Assembly (NCBI GenBank): GCA_003241685.1
Contig: QFPJ01000013.1
Coordinates: forward strand, 51,547 to 115,546
DNA length: 64,000 bases
From: Sphingopyxis macrogoltabida
GTDB taxonomy: Bacteria > Pseudomonadota > Alphaproteobacteria > Sphingomonadales > Sphingomonadaceae
Reading direction: 5' to 3'
Part shown: positions 7,321 to 15,220 of the stretch, one piece after another
Position numbering within the stretch: position 1 is the stretch's first letter
How the letters are laid out: each line of letters starts with the position of its first letter
The notes under the pieces: generated by a model
What the model was told of the DNA's origin: nothing
The model's database searches: none
Seen by the model: the letters and a program-made list of their open reading frames with translations, nothing else
Position numbers and translations under genes: made by a program

Positions 7321-7857
7321 ATGTCGCAATTTCTGTCGCGGGCCGTTGCCCCGCTCGCTCTCGTCGCCTGTCTTGCCGCCACGCCGGCGTTCGCCAAGGA
7401 CAAGGAGCCGCCGCAGCGCCCGGTGCAGGTCCAGAAGCTGTTCGACTGCCGCGATATTGCCGATCCCGCCGCGCGTCTTGCCTGTTTCGATCGCGAGGTC
7501 GGCGTTCTGGCGGCAGCCGATGAAGCCAAGGAAATCGTCTTCACCGACAAGGAAACCGCCAAGAAGACGCGGCGCGGCCTTTTCGGATTCACCTTTCCCA
7601 AGCTGGGCGGAATCTTCGGCGGGGACGAGGATGAGATCAAGGAAATCGAAACGACCATCCGGTCGGTCAGCATGGACCGATCGGGCAAATATACGCTGAC
7701 GATGGAGGATGACGCGGTGTGGTCGCAGATCGACACCACCCATCTGCCGCGGCAGCCGAAAGTCGGTCAGAAGGTCAAGATCAAGGTCGCGACGATGGGC
7801 AGCTATTTCGCCACCATCAATGGCGGCCGCACGATCCGCATGAAACGGGATCGCTGA
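7321..7857 (+). CDS. Exported conserved hypothetical protein
   Basis: 178 aa. The ATG at 7321 has AGGGG upstream. A Sec signal peptide is evident (MSQFLSRAVAPLALVACLAATPAFA, cleavage near AFA-KD). The mature part begins with the pattern LFDCRDIADPAARLACFDRE, in which two cysteines likely form a disulfide, then a basic/Gly linker (FTFPKLGGIFGGDEDE), then a beta-rich domain (KYTLTMEDDAVWSQID...KIKVATMGSYFATINGGRTI). Proteins of this layout are frequent in sphingomonads but I know no assigned function. Periplasmic location inferred. It is divergent from fadD. Confidence 0.75.
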   Translation: MSQFLSRAVAPLALVACLAATPAFAKDKEPPQRPVQVQKLFDCRDIADPAARLACFDREVGVLAAADEAKEIVFTDKETAKKTRRGLFGFTFPKLGGIFGGDEDEIKEIETTIRSVSMDRSGKYTLTMEDDAVWSQIDTTHLPRQPKVGQKVKIKVATMGSYFATINGGRTIRMKRDR

Positions 7858-7898
7858 TCGGCGGCGCGCGGACCGCGGTGCCGCACATCGGATAGCGA

Positions 7899-9749
7899 AT
7901 GACCGAAAGGACTGTCTTTTCCGCGCCGGTTCCGGGCGGAGCGCCCTTTGTGCTGCTCGACGACGCGCGGCGGGACGGCGCGGCGGCGGCGCGGCTGTTT
8001 CGCGATCCGGTTGCGGTGCTGACCGCCACGACGGCGGCGGAGGTGCCGGCGTTGCTCGACGCGCTGGCCGACGCGCAGCGGCGCGGGCTGCACGCCGCGG
8101 GCTATCTGGCCTATGAGGCGGGCCGCGCGCTGGAGCCTGTCCGGCGCGGCGCCGCGGCAGACCGGGACGACAGGCCGGGCGACGACGGTGCGCCGCTGGC
8201 CTGGTTCGGGCTGTTCGACGACGTGCGTCGAATCGACGCCGATGCGGTCGATGCCCTGCTGCCCGATCCCGCCGCCGCCTGGGTCGGGGCGGTCCGGCCG
8301 CGCATCGCCCGGTGCGATTATGAGGCCGCGGTCGCGCGCGTGCTCGCCTATATCGCGGCGGGCGACATCTATCAGGCCAATCTGACCTTTCGCGCCGATG
8401 TGCCCTTCGCGGGCGATCCGCTCGCCGTCTATGCACGGCTGCGGCGCACGGCGCGGGCGGGCTATGGCGGTTTCATCTGGACGGGGGAGCGCGCGATCGC
8501 GTCGCTGTCGCCCGAGCTTTTCTTTACGTTACGCGGCGGCGCGGTGATGGCGCGGCCGATGAAGGGGACGGCCGCCCGGCGGCCGGACCCGGCGGCCGAT
8601 ACGGCGGCGGCGCGCGGCCTGGCGGACGATCCGAAGCAGCGCGCCGAAAATCTGATGATCGTCGACCTGATCCGCAACGACCTGTCGCGCGTCGCGGTGC
8701 CGGGATCGGTCGCGGTACCCGACCTGTTCCGGGTCGAGAGCTTTCCGACGATCCACCAGCTCGTTTCGGACGTGACCGCGCGGCTGCCGGCGGGCGCGGG
8801 TGCGGTCGACCTGCTGCGCGCCGCCTTTCCCTGCGGATCGATCACCGGGGCGCCGAAGGTGCGCGCGATGGAGGTCATCGCCGAACTCGAACCGGATATG
8901 CGCGGGCTTTATACGGGGTCGATCGGTTTCATCGCCCCCGATGGCGACGCGGCGTTCAACGTCGCGATCCGCACCCTGAGCTTTCCGCCACACGGTGCCT
9001 TGCGCGACGGGCCCGCTTGCGCCACGCTGGGGCTGGGTTCCGGAATCGTCGCCGACAGCGAACCTGCTGAGGAATGGCGCGAATGTCTGGCCAAGGGGGA
9101 ATTTGTGGGGGCAGCAGGCGAAAGCTTCGACCTGATCGAAACCATGGCGTTCGATCCGGTTGACGGCGTCCAGCGTCTGGAGGGGCATCTGGCGCGCATG
9201 AAGGCCAGCGCGGCGGCGCTGGGCTTCGCCTTCGACCGGCACGATGCGCGCAACAGCCTGCAGTCGGCGACTTTCCGGCTGCGCAGCGCGGCGCGGGTGC
9301 GGATGCGGCTGGCACCGTCGGGCGCGTTGGCGATCGAGGTGTCGGCCTTGCCGCGCCTCGCCGAGTTGCCCGTGCCCGTCGCGGTTCGCCCGGCGCCGCT
9401 GCGCGCGGGGGATTTCCGCCTGGCGCACAAGACCAGCCTGCGCGACCGCTATGACCTGGCCCGTGCCGAAAGCGCCGCGGCCGAGGTGCTGTTCGTCGAC
9501 GAACCCGGTTTCGTCACCGAGGGGAGCTGGAGCAACATCTTCGTCGAGCGCGAAGGCGTGCTGCTGACGCCGCCGCTGTCGCTGGGGCTGCTGCCCGGCG
9601 TGCTGCGCGCCGAACTGATCGACAAGGGGCGCGCGGTCGAATCGCACCTGCGGGTGGCCGATCTTTCGGATGGATTCTTTATCGGCAACAGCCTGCGCGG
9701 CCTGATCCCGGCCCGGCTTCTGGATGCGGGCGGCGCTTTAGCCATGTGA
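7899..9749 (+). CDS. pabB: Fused aminodeoxychorismate synthase component I / aminodeoxychorismate lyase
   Basis: A 616-aa bifunctional protein for 4-aminobenzoate (folate precursor) synthesis. Residues ~60-380 are a chorismate-binding PabB domain: GDIYQANLTFRADVPFAGDP, MKGTAARRPDPAAD, AENLMIVDLIRNDLSRVAVP, CGSITGAPKVRAMEVIAELE and GLGSGIVADSEP are all recognisable. Residues ~390-616 resemble the PLP-dependent PabC lyase: SFDLIETMAFDPVDGVQRLE, HKTSLRDRYDLAR (likely the PLP lysine) and FVTEGSWSNIFVE. The glutamine amidotransferase (PabA) is not next to it. The symbol covers the N-terminal half; pabBC would describe the fusion. Confidence 0.9.
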   Translation: MTERTVFSAPVPGGAPFVLLDDARRDGAAAARLFRDPVAVLTATTAAEVPALLDALADAQRRGLHAAGYLAYEAGRALEPVRRGAAADRDDRPGDDGAPLAWFGLFDDVRRIDADAVDALLPDPAAAWVGAVRPRIARCDYEAAVARVLAYIAAGDIYQANLTFRADVPFAGDPLAVYARLRRTARAGYGGFIWTGERAIASLSPELFFTLRGGAVMARPMKGTAARRPDPAADTAAARGLADDPKQRAENLMIVDLIRNDLSRVAVPGSVAVPDLFRVESFPTIHQLVSDVTARLPAGAGAVDLLRAAFPCGSITGAPKVRAMEVIAELEPDMRGLYTGSIGFIAPDGDAAFNVAIRTLSFPPHGALRDGPACATLGLGSGIVADSEPAEEWRECLAKGEFVGAAGESFDLIETMAFDPVDGVQRLEGHLARMKASAAALGFAFDRHDARNSLQSATFRLRSAARVRMRLAPSGALAIEVSALPRLAELPVPVAVRPAPLRAGDFRLAHKTSLRDRYDLARAESAAAEVLFVDEPGFVTEGSWSNIFVEREGVLLTPPLSLGLLPGVLRAELIDKGRAVESHLRVADLSDGFFIGNSLRGLIPARLLDAGGALAM

Positions 9750-9876
9750 CGGCGCGGCCGGATGGCGAAATATGCCATGCTGCGCTTGCGAAGGTCGATC
9801 CAAGGCTCTAGGCGCGACCCCGCGCAATTTCCTGTCAACCGGCACCCCGTCCGCGCAAGCCACGGAAAGTCTGTCC

Positions 9877-11088
9877 ATGTCGCTCAAGCCGCATATCTCC
9901 GCCGCCCTCAACCGAATCCAGCCTTCCGCCACGCTCGCCATGACCGCGCGTGTGACGAAACTGAAGGCCGAGGGGGTCGACGTGATCGGCCTGTCGGCGG
10001 GCGAACCCGATTTCGACACCCCCGATTTTGTCAAGGAAGCGGCGATCGAGGCGATCCGCGCCGGCCAGACCAAATATACGCTGGTCGACGGCACCGTCGC
10101 GTTGAAGGAAGCGATTCGCGGCAAGTTCCGCCGCGACAACGACCTCGACTACGGCCTCGACCAGATCACGGTGAACGTCGGCGGCAAGCACACCTTGTTC
10201 AACGCGCTCGTCGCGACGGTCGACGCGGGCGACGAGGTGATCATTCCCGCGCCTTATTGGGTCAGCTATCCCGACATCGTCGCGTTCGCCGGGGGCACGC
10301 CGGTGGTGATCGAGGCATCGGCGGCGCAGGGCTATAAAATCACCGCCGAACAGCTTGACAAGGCGATCACGAAAAAGACCCGCTGGATCATCTTCAATTC
10401 GCCGTCGAACCCGTCGGGCGCCGCCTATTCGCCCGAGGAACTGGACGCCATCGGCGAGGTCGTGCGCCGCCATCCGCAGGTGATGGTGATGTGCGACGAC
10501 ATGTACGAACATGTCTGGTACGCCGATTTCGCCTTCTCGACGCTGGCGCAGCGGTGCCCAGACCTGATCGACCGCATCCTGACCGTCAATGGCTGTTCCA
10601 AGGCCTATGCGATGACCGGCTGGCGCATCGGCTATGCCGGCGGTCCCGCCTGGCTGATCAAGGCGATGGGCAAGCTGCAGTCGCAATCGACGTCGAACCC
10701 CTGTTCGATCGCGCAGGCGGCGGCGGCGGCGGCGCTCGGCGGGCCGCAGCAATTCCTCGACGACCGCAACGCCGCCTTCCGCAAGCGCCGCGACATGGTG
10801 GTCGCGATGCTGAACGATGCGCCGGGGCTGATCTGTCCCGTTCCCGACGGCGCCTTCTATGTCTATCCCGACTCCAGCGGCTGCATCGGCAAGAAGACGC
10901 CCGACGGCAAGCCGATCGACAGCGACGAGGCACTGATCGACTATTTCCTCGATTCGGCGCGCGTCGCGGCGGTCCACGGCGGCGCGTTCGGCCTGTCGCC
11001 CGCGTTCCGCGTCTCCTATGCGACGTCGGAAGCGGTGCTGAAGGACGCGTGCGTCCGCATCCAGCAGGCGTGCGCGGCGCTGAGCTGA
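9877..11088 (+). CDS. aspC: Class I pyridoxal-phosphate aspartate aminotransferase
   Basis: A 403-aa fold-type I aminotransferase that interconverts aspartate/2-oxoglutarate and oxaloacetate/glutamate. The ATG at 9877 gives MSLKPHISAALNRIQPSATL, the normal N-terminus of alphaproteobacterial AatA/AspC. Motifs: GLSAGEPDFDTPDFVK, NSPSNPSGAAYSPEELDAIG, and the PLP-lysine segment NGCSKAYAMTGWRIGYAGG (Lys at about residue 236), with the distal Arg in SPAFRVSYATSE. This matches the Ib subgroup rather than the E. coli Ia AspC. Cytoplasmic; monocistronic. Confidence 0.92.
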   Translation: MSLKPHISAALNRIQPSATLAMTARVTKLKAEGVDVIGLSAGEPDFDTPDFVKEAAIEAIRAGQTKYTLVDGTVALKEAIRGKFRRDNDLDYGLDQITVNVGGKHTLFNALVATVDAGDEVIIPAPYWVSYPDIVAFAGGTPVVIEASAAQGYKITAEQLDKAITKKTRWIIFNSPSNPSGAAYSPEELDAIGEVVRRHPQVMVMCDDMYEHVWYADFAFSTLAQRCPDLIDRILTVNGCSKAYAMTGWRIGYAGGPAWLIKAMGKLQSQSTSNPCSIAQAAAAAALGGPQQFLDDRNAAFRKRRDMVVAMLNDAPGLICPVPDGAFYVYPDSSGCIGKKTPDGKPIDSDEALIDYFLDSARVAAVHGGAFGLSPAFRVSYATSEAVLKDACVRIQQACAALS

Positions 11089-11150
11089 GGCTTCGCGCGC
11101 GAGGCCGAAAAGCTGAACCGCAGACAACGAAGCGGTTCACCGGAAAGTAA

Positions 11151-11180
11151 GTGATGGCCGTTACAAGTGACGGTCATCAC
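11151..11180. promoter_or_regulatory. Inverted repeat before the small-peptide/msrA unit
   Basis: GTGATGGCCGT and ACGGTCATCAC form an 11-bp stem with one mismatch and an 8-nt loop (TACAAGTG). It lies 60 bp after the aminotransferase stop and ~90 bp before the 35-aa reading frame. It has no T-tract, so it could be an operator for the msrA unit or an end-of-transcript hairpin. A second small hairpin (GGAGC/GCTCC) follows at 11221-11234. Confidence 0.35.
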
Positions 11181-11268
11181 TGAACGACGGCACGGGGCGC
11201 GCCATATCGTCGGTGTAACCGGAGCGAAGGCTCCAGCGAACAAGACGATATGAAAAGAAGAGGCTCCC

Positions 11269-11376
11269 ATGCTTTCCATGCTCCGCTCCGACTGGCTTCC
11301 TTCCATGCTCGCAGGTTTTGTGATCGGCGGGCTGTTCGTGATGGCACAGCAGCCGGCGCTCGCGTCGGTGCTTTGA
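11269..11376 (+). CDS. 35-aa single-helix membrane peptide upstream of msrA
   Basis: The ATG at 11269 is preceded by AAGAAGAGG at good spacing. The peptide starts MLSMLRSDWLPS, then has one hydrophobic helix (MLAGFVIGGLFVMAQQPALA), ending SVL. Its stop TGA overlaps the TTG start of msrA in the tetranucleotide TTGA, the classical arrangement for translational coupling. Either an independent membrane peptide or a leader that drives translation of msrA from a weak start. Too short for family recognition. Confidence 0.55.
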   Translation: MLSMLRSDWLPSMLAGFVIGGLFVMAQQPALASVL

Positions 11377-12050
11377 TCCGCGCCCATCGCCCGCTCGCCG
11401 TCCTGCTGGCCGGCGCCCTCCTCGCGCAATGCGCGCCGCCCGCGCAGGCCGAAAGCGTCGTCCGTCTTCCCGCCGCGACGACCGATCCGGCCGTCAAGGC
11501 GGACCGCGCCGTCGCGGTGCTGGCCGGCGGCTGCTTCTGGGGCGTCGAGGGCGTATTCGAAAATGTGAAGGGCGTGATTTCGGTCGAGCCCGGCTATCAT
11601 GGCGGGTCGCGCGCCACCGCCACCTATGATCAGACCTCCAGCGGTACGACCGGCCATGCCGAGGCAGTCCGTATCGTCTATGATCCCGGCCAGGTCAGCT
11701 ATGGCACGTTGCTGCGCGTCCTGTTCTCGGTCATCGCGGACCCGACGCTGAAGAACCGGCAGGGCCCCGACGTCGGCACCCAATATCGCGCCGCGATCGT
11801 CCCGATGGACGACACGCAGCGCCAGGTCGCCTCCGCCTATCTGGCCCAGATCGGCAAGGGCGGCTATTTCGCGAAGCCCGTTATCGTGCCCATCGAACGC
11901 TACAAGGGCTTCTATCGCGCCGAAGCGAAGCATCAGGATTTCATGCGCCGCAATCCGACCAACGGCTACATCCTGCGCTGGGACGCGCCCAAACTGGCGG
12001 CGTTCAAGCGGCTCTATCCCGCGCTGGTCCGGGCCCGCCCCGCCGCCTGA
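11373..12050 (+). CDS. msrA: Peptide-methionine (S)-S-oxide reductase, exported form
   Basis: 225 aa from a TTG start at 11373, which overlaps the stop of the preceding 35-aa gene. The start is decided by the signal peptide that begins there (IRAHRPLAVLLAGALLAQCA, ending near AQA-ES). The catalytic motif GGCFWGVEGVFENVKGV and the downstream MsrA signatures GYHGGSRATATYDQTSSGTTGHAEAV (read in parts) and GTQYRAAI are intact. The enzyme reduces methionine-S-sulfoxide in oxidised proteins; here most likely in the periplasm. An in-frame ATG at 11250 exists but would add a non-conserved basic leader. Confidence 0.88.
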   Translation: MIRAHRPLAVLLAGALLAQCAPPAQAESVVRLPAATTDPAVKADRAVAVLAGGCFWGVEGVFENVKGVISVEPGYHGGSRATATYDQTSSGTTGHAEAVRIVYDPGQVSYGTLLRVLFSVIADPTLKNRQGPDVGTQYRAAIVPMDDTQRQVASAYLAQIGKGGYFAKPVIVPIERYKGFYRAEAKHQDFMRRNPTNGYILRWDAPKLAAFKRLYPALVRARPAA

Positions 12051-12183
12051 CCGGCGGTCCCGCCGCCGCTTGTCGTGACTGCGGAATCATTCGTCGCAAA
12101 TCGCTGGTTCGCGTGCCACGCCTGCGGGACGAAGGGCGCCGACCACGAGGTCGGGGATTGAAGGTCGCATGGGCGGGGTTTGA

Positions 12184-13326
12184 ATGAAGGTTGAGTTTTC
12201 GGGCAGGCCGCTGCTTGCCATCGTGATCGGTGCGTTCGTGCTGGCGGGATGCGTCAGCAGCGCGGCCATCGTGCCGCAGCGCCAGCAGCCCCCGGCCACG
12301 CATGGCAGCGGCGGATCGGTGACGGTTCCGATCGGCCCGCCGGTCCGCGCCGCACAGCCCCTGCCGCCGCGCGCGCCCGTCGACCCCGGTTTCCGCCGTC
12401 CGCCCGCGGGCCTGAGCGACCGTATCGCCCAATTGTGGCGCGGCTTTCCCGGCAAGACCGGCATCGCGGTGCAGCGCATCGACGGCGAATGGTCCCTGGC
12501 CGAACGCGGCGACGACCTGTTCCCGCAGCAGAGCGTGTCGAAACTGTGGGTCGTGATGACGGTGCTCGACGCGGTCGACGACGGACGGCTGCGGCTCGAC
12601 CAGTCGGTGCGGATCGGGACGGAGGATCTGACGCTGTTCCATCAGCCGATGGCGCCGCGGGTCCGCGCCGCCGGGTCGATCAGCATGACCGTGCGCGAAT
12701 TGATCGAGGCGGCGGTCACCGGCAGCGACAATACCGCGAACGACAGTCTGCTGCGCACCGTCGGCGGTCCCGAAGCGGTCCGGCGCTTCATTTCCAAAAA
12801 TGACCTGGGGTCGATCCGCTTCGGTCCCGGCGAGCGGCTGCTGCAAAGCGGCACCGCGGGCATGGCGTGGCAGCAGAGCTATTCGGTCGGCCGCGCGTTC
12901 GAACAGGCGCGGGCGGCCTTGCCCGACACGACGCGCAAGGCGGCGATGGACCGTTATCTTGCCAATCCCGTCGATGGCGCGAGCCCGGCGGCGATCGGGC
13001 GGGCGCTCACCCGGCTCGCGCGCGGGACGTTGCTGTCCCCCGAATCGACGCAATATCTGATGGGCGTGCTGCAACGGACCAAGAGCGGGCCCAACCGGCT
13101 GAAGGCCGGGCTGCCGTCCGGCTGGACCTTTGGCCACAAGACCGGCACCGGCCAGAATTACAAGGGCATGACCGCGGGGTACAATGATATCGGCATCGCG
13201 ACCGCGCCCGACGGCACGCGCTATGCGATCGTCGTCCTGCTTGCCGACACGACCGCCACCGTGCCGCAGCGCATGGCGCTGATGCAGGCGGTGTCGGGCG
13301 CCGTGGCCGAGTTTCACGGACGATGA
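12184..13326 (+). CDS. Class A beta-lactamase-family serine hydrolase, lipoprotein
   Basis: 380 aa with a lipoprotein signal (hydrophobic stretch then LAGC, Cys at 23), a Pro-rich linker to ~residue 75, then a beta-lactamase fold. The four active-site elements are present: Ser117-Val-Ser-Lys120, SDN at 181-183, Glu217 exactly 34 residues after the SDN Asn as Glu166 is in TEM (followed by RLLQ instead of xLN), and KTG at 319-321. So it is a class A-type enzyme rather than a DD-peptidase. The lipid anchor and Gln in place of the omega-loop Asn170 are unusual. Whether it hydrolyses beta-lactams is inferred. Its stop overlaps the next gene's longest frame. Confidence 0.85.
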   Translation: MKVEFSGRPLLAIVIGAFVLAGCVSSAAIVPQRQQPPATHGSGGSVTVPIGPPVRAAQPLPPRAPVDPGFRRPPAGLSDRIAQLWRGFPGKTGIAVQRIDGEWSLAERGDDLFPQQSVSKLWVVMTVLDAVDDGRLRLDQSVRIGTEDLTLFHQPMAPRVRAAGSISMTVRELIEAAVTGSDNTANDSLLRTVGGPEAVRRFISKNDLGSIRFGPGERLLQSGTAGMAWQQSYSVGRAFEQARAALPDTTRKAAMDRYLANPVDGASPAAIGRALTRLARGTLLSPESTQYLMGVLQRTKSGPNRLKAGLPSGWTFGHKTGTGQNYKGMTAGYNDIGIATAPDGTRYAIVVLLADTTATVPQRMALMQAVSGAVAEFHGR

Positions 13327-13340
13327 AAGGGGAGGGGGCG

Positions 13341-13655
13341 ATGATCCGCCGGGCCTGTCTGCCGCTGCTGGCGGTGCCGCTGCTCCTTTCCGCCTGCGCG
13401 ACGCCGGAAACGCGGCTGCGCAACGGTCTGGCGAATGCCGGGCTGTCGCAGGCGATCGCCGCGTGCATGGCCGATCGCATGGTCGACCGGCTGTCGCTGG
13501 TGCAATTGCGGCGGCTGGGCTCGCTGGGCAGTCTGAAGGATAAAAGGATGAGCGACCTGACGCTGAGCCAGTTCCTGCACCGCGTCCGTGCGCTCAAGGA
13601 CCCGGAGATATTGACCGTCACGACCAGCTCGGCGGCGCTGTGCGCTTTTCGCTGA
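13341..13655 (+). CDS. Small lipoprotein coupled to the beta-lactamase-like gene
   Basis: 104 aa. The start at 13341 (MIRRACLPLLAVPLLLSACA) is chosen because GGGGAGGGGG lies just upstream and the lipobox LSAC follows a proper signal; a longer start at 13323 overlaps the previous stop as ATGA. The mature part is helical (LRNGLANAGLSQAIAACMADRMVDRLSLVQLRRLGSL) with two further cysteines. No family recognised. Close spacing suggests cotranscription with the upstream lactamase-like lipoprotein. Confidence 0.65.
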   Translation: MIRRACLPLLAVPLLLSACATPETRLRNGLANAGLSQAIAACMADRMVDRLSLVQLRRLGSLGSLKDKRMSDLTLSQFLHRVRALKDPEILTVTTSSAALCAFR

Positions 13656-13771
13656 GGTAGAATTTCTGTCGCCCGCCGCGCCGATGCAAGGGGTAGCCTT
13701 GCCGCCCAACTTGTGCTTAGGCGGCGCCATTCTTCTCCCTACTCAAAGAGTCGAAAGGCCCGGCAGACCTC

Positions 13772-14980
13772 ATGAACATCCACGAATATCAGGCGAAAGA
13801 ACTGCTCGCGAAATTTGGTGTCGCGGTGCCCAAGGGCATTGCCGCGATGAGCGTCGAGGAAGCCGTCGCGGCGGCGAAGCAGCTGCCGGGGCCGCTCTAT
13901 GTCGTGAAATCGCAGATCCATGCCGGCGGCCGCGGCAAGGGCAAGTTCAAGGAACTCGGTCCCGACGCGAAGGGCGGCGTCCGCCTGGCCAAGAGCCTTG
14001 AGGAAGTCGAGGCGCATGCCAAGGACATGCTCGGCAACACGCTGGTGACGATCCAGACCGGCGAGCATGGCAAGCAGGTCAACCGCCTGTACATCACCGA
14101 CGGCGCCGACATTAAGAAGGAATATTATCTCGCGCTGCTCGTCGATCGCGCGTCGAGCCGCATCGCGGTGGTCGCATCGACCGAAGGCGGGATGGACATC
14201 GAAACCGTCGCGCACAACACCCCCGACAAGATCCACACGATCACCATCGATCCCGCAACGGGCCTGCAGCCGCACCACGGCCGCAGCGTCGCCGCGGCGC
14301 TGGAACTGGAGGGCGATCTGGCCAAGCAGGCGGCGAAGGTTCTGGCCGGCCTCTACAACGCCTTCCTCGCGACCGACGCCGAACAGATCGAGATCAACCC
14401 GCTGGCGGTCTGCGAAGGCGCGAACGGCGACGAACTGCTCGTGCTCGACGCCAAGCTCGGCTTCGACGGCAATGCGATGTTCCGTCACAAGGATATTGCC
14501 GAACTGCGCGACCTGACCGAAGAAGACCCGGCCGAGGTCGAGGCATCGGAATATGACCTCGCCTATATCAAGCTGGACGGCAACATCGGCTGCATGGTCA
14601 ACGGTGCCGGCCTCGCGATGGCGACGATGGACATCATCAAGCTGAACGGCGCCTTCCCGGCCAACTTCCTCGACGTCGGCGGCGGCGCGTCGAAGGAAAA
14701 GGTGACGGCGGCGTTCAAGATCATCCTGAAGGACCCGGCGGTCGAGGGCATCCTCGTCAACATCTTCGGCGGCATCATGAAATGCGACATCATCGCCGAC
14801 GGCATCGTCGCCGCGGCGAAGGAAGTGAATCTGTCGGTGCCGCTGGTCGTCCGCCTGGAGGGCACGAACGTCCAGCAGGGCAAGGATATCCTCGCCAATT
14901 CGGGGCTGCCGATCGTTGCGGCCAATGATCTGGGCGACGCGGCCAAGAAAATCGTCGCCGAGGTTGCCAAGGCGGCGTGA
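13772..14980 (+). CDS. sucC: Succinyl-CoA synthetase (ADP-forming) beta subunit
   Basis: 402 aa, full length. Begins MNIHEYQAKELLAKFGV, the invariant SucC N-terminus, with an ATP-grasp domain (residues ~1-240: KSQIHAGGRGKGKFKELG, EINPLAVCEGANGDELLVLD) and the CoA-ligase domain (LDVGGGASKEKVTAAFKIIL, NIFGGIMKCDIIADGIVAAA). It couples succinyl-CoA cleavage to ATP formation in the TCA cycle, together with SucD. sucD does not follow; etfBA does, after a repeat and its own promoter. Confidence 0.96.
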   Translation: MNIHEYQAKELLAKFGVAVPKGIAAMSVEEAVAAAKQLPGPLYVVKSQIHAGGRGKGKFKELGPDAKGGVRLAKSLEEVEAHAKDMLGNTLVTIQTGEHGKQVNRLYITDGADIKKEYYLALLVDRASSRIAVVASTEGGMDIETVAHNTPDKIHTITIDPATGLQPHHGRSVAAALELEGDLAKQAAKVLAGLYNAFLATDAEQIEINPLAVCEGANGDELLVLDAKLGFDGNAMFRHKDIAELRDLTEEDPAEVEASEYDLAYIKLDGNIGCMVNGAGLAMATMDIIKLNGAFPANFLDVGGGASKEKVTAAFKIILKDPAVEGILVNIFGGIMKCDIIADGIVAAAKEVNLSVPLVVRLEGTNVQQGKDILANSGLPIVAANDLGDAAKKIVAEVAKAA

Positions 14981-14989
14981 TGGGGAATC

Positions 14990-15144
14990 ATCCCCTCCCG
15001 CTTGCGGGAGGGGATCGGAAGGCTTGGCGGCTTGCCGCCTGGTCGGACTTGGTGAGGGCCGGCAGCGCCGCGTTGCTGCCCACACCGCTGCGACTAGCGG
15101 ACAAAGTCCGCAAGTATCGCTGCCTCTCCCGCAAGCGGGCGAGG
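14990..15144. repeat. Hairpin and REP-like repeat between sucC and etfB
   Basis: ATCCCCTCCCGC / GCGGGAGGGGAT (14990-15015) is a perfect 12-bp stem with a 2-nt loop, starting 10 bp after the sucC stop. A related hairpin in the other orientation lies at 15123-15144 (CCTCTCCCGCAAGCGGGCGA), with smaller ones between (GGCGGCTTGCCGCC; CGGACAAAGTCCG). The layout is a REP-like pair. The first hairpin probably protects the sucC transcript 3' end; no T-run follows it. Confidence 0.65.
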
Positions 15145-15156
15145 TGGGACTGCTGA

Positions 15157-15185
15157 TTGACGTTTACGTAAACGCCAACTATGGC
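15157..15185 (+). promoter_or_regulatory. Candidate etfBA promoter with a palindromic operator in its spacer
   Basis: TTGACG (15157-15162) and TATGGC (15180-15185) are 17 bp apart. A perfect 14-bp palindrome, CGTTTACGTAAACG (15161-15174), covers the end of the -35 box and the spacer. MerR-family regulators bind between the -35 and -10 elements, and the palindrome resembles the motif reported for LiuR, which controls branched-chain amino acid degradation and etfBA in proteobacteria. Assignment to LiuR is from memory of that motif and is tentative. Confidence 0.5.
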
Positions 15186-15220
15186 GCGGTGCACAATTTG
15201 CTGAGAGGAGCTTTTAGCCC

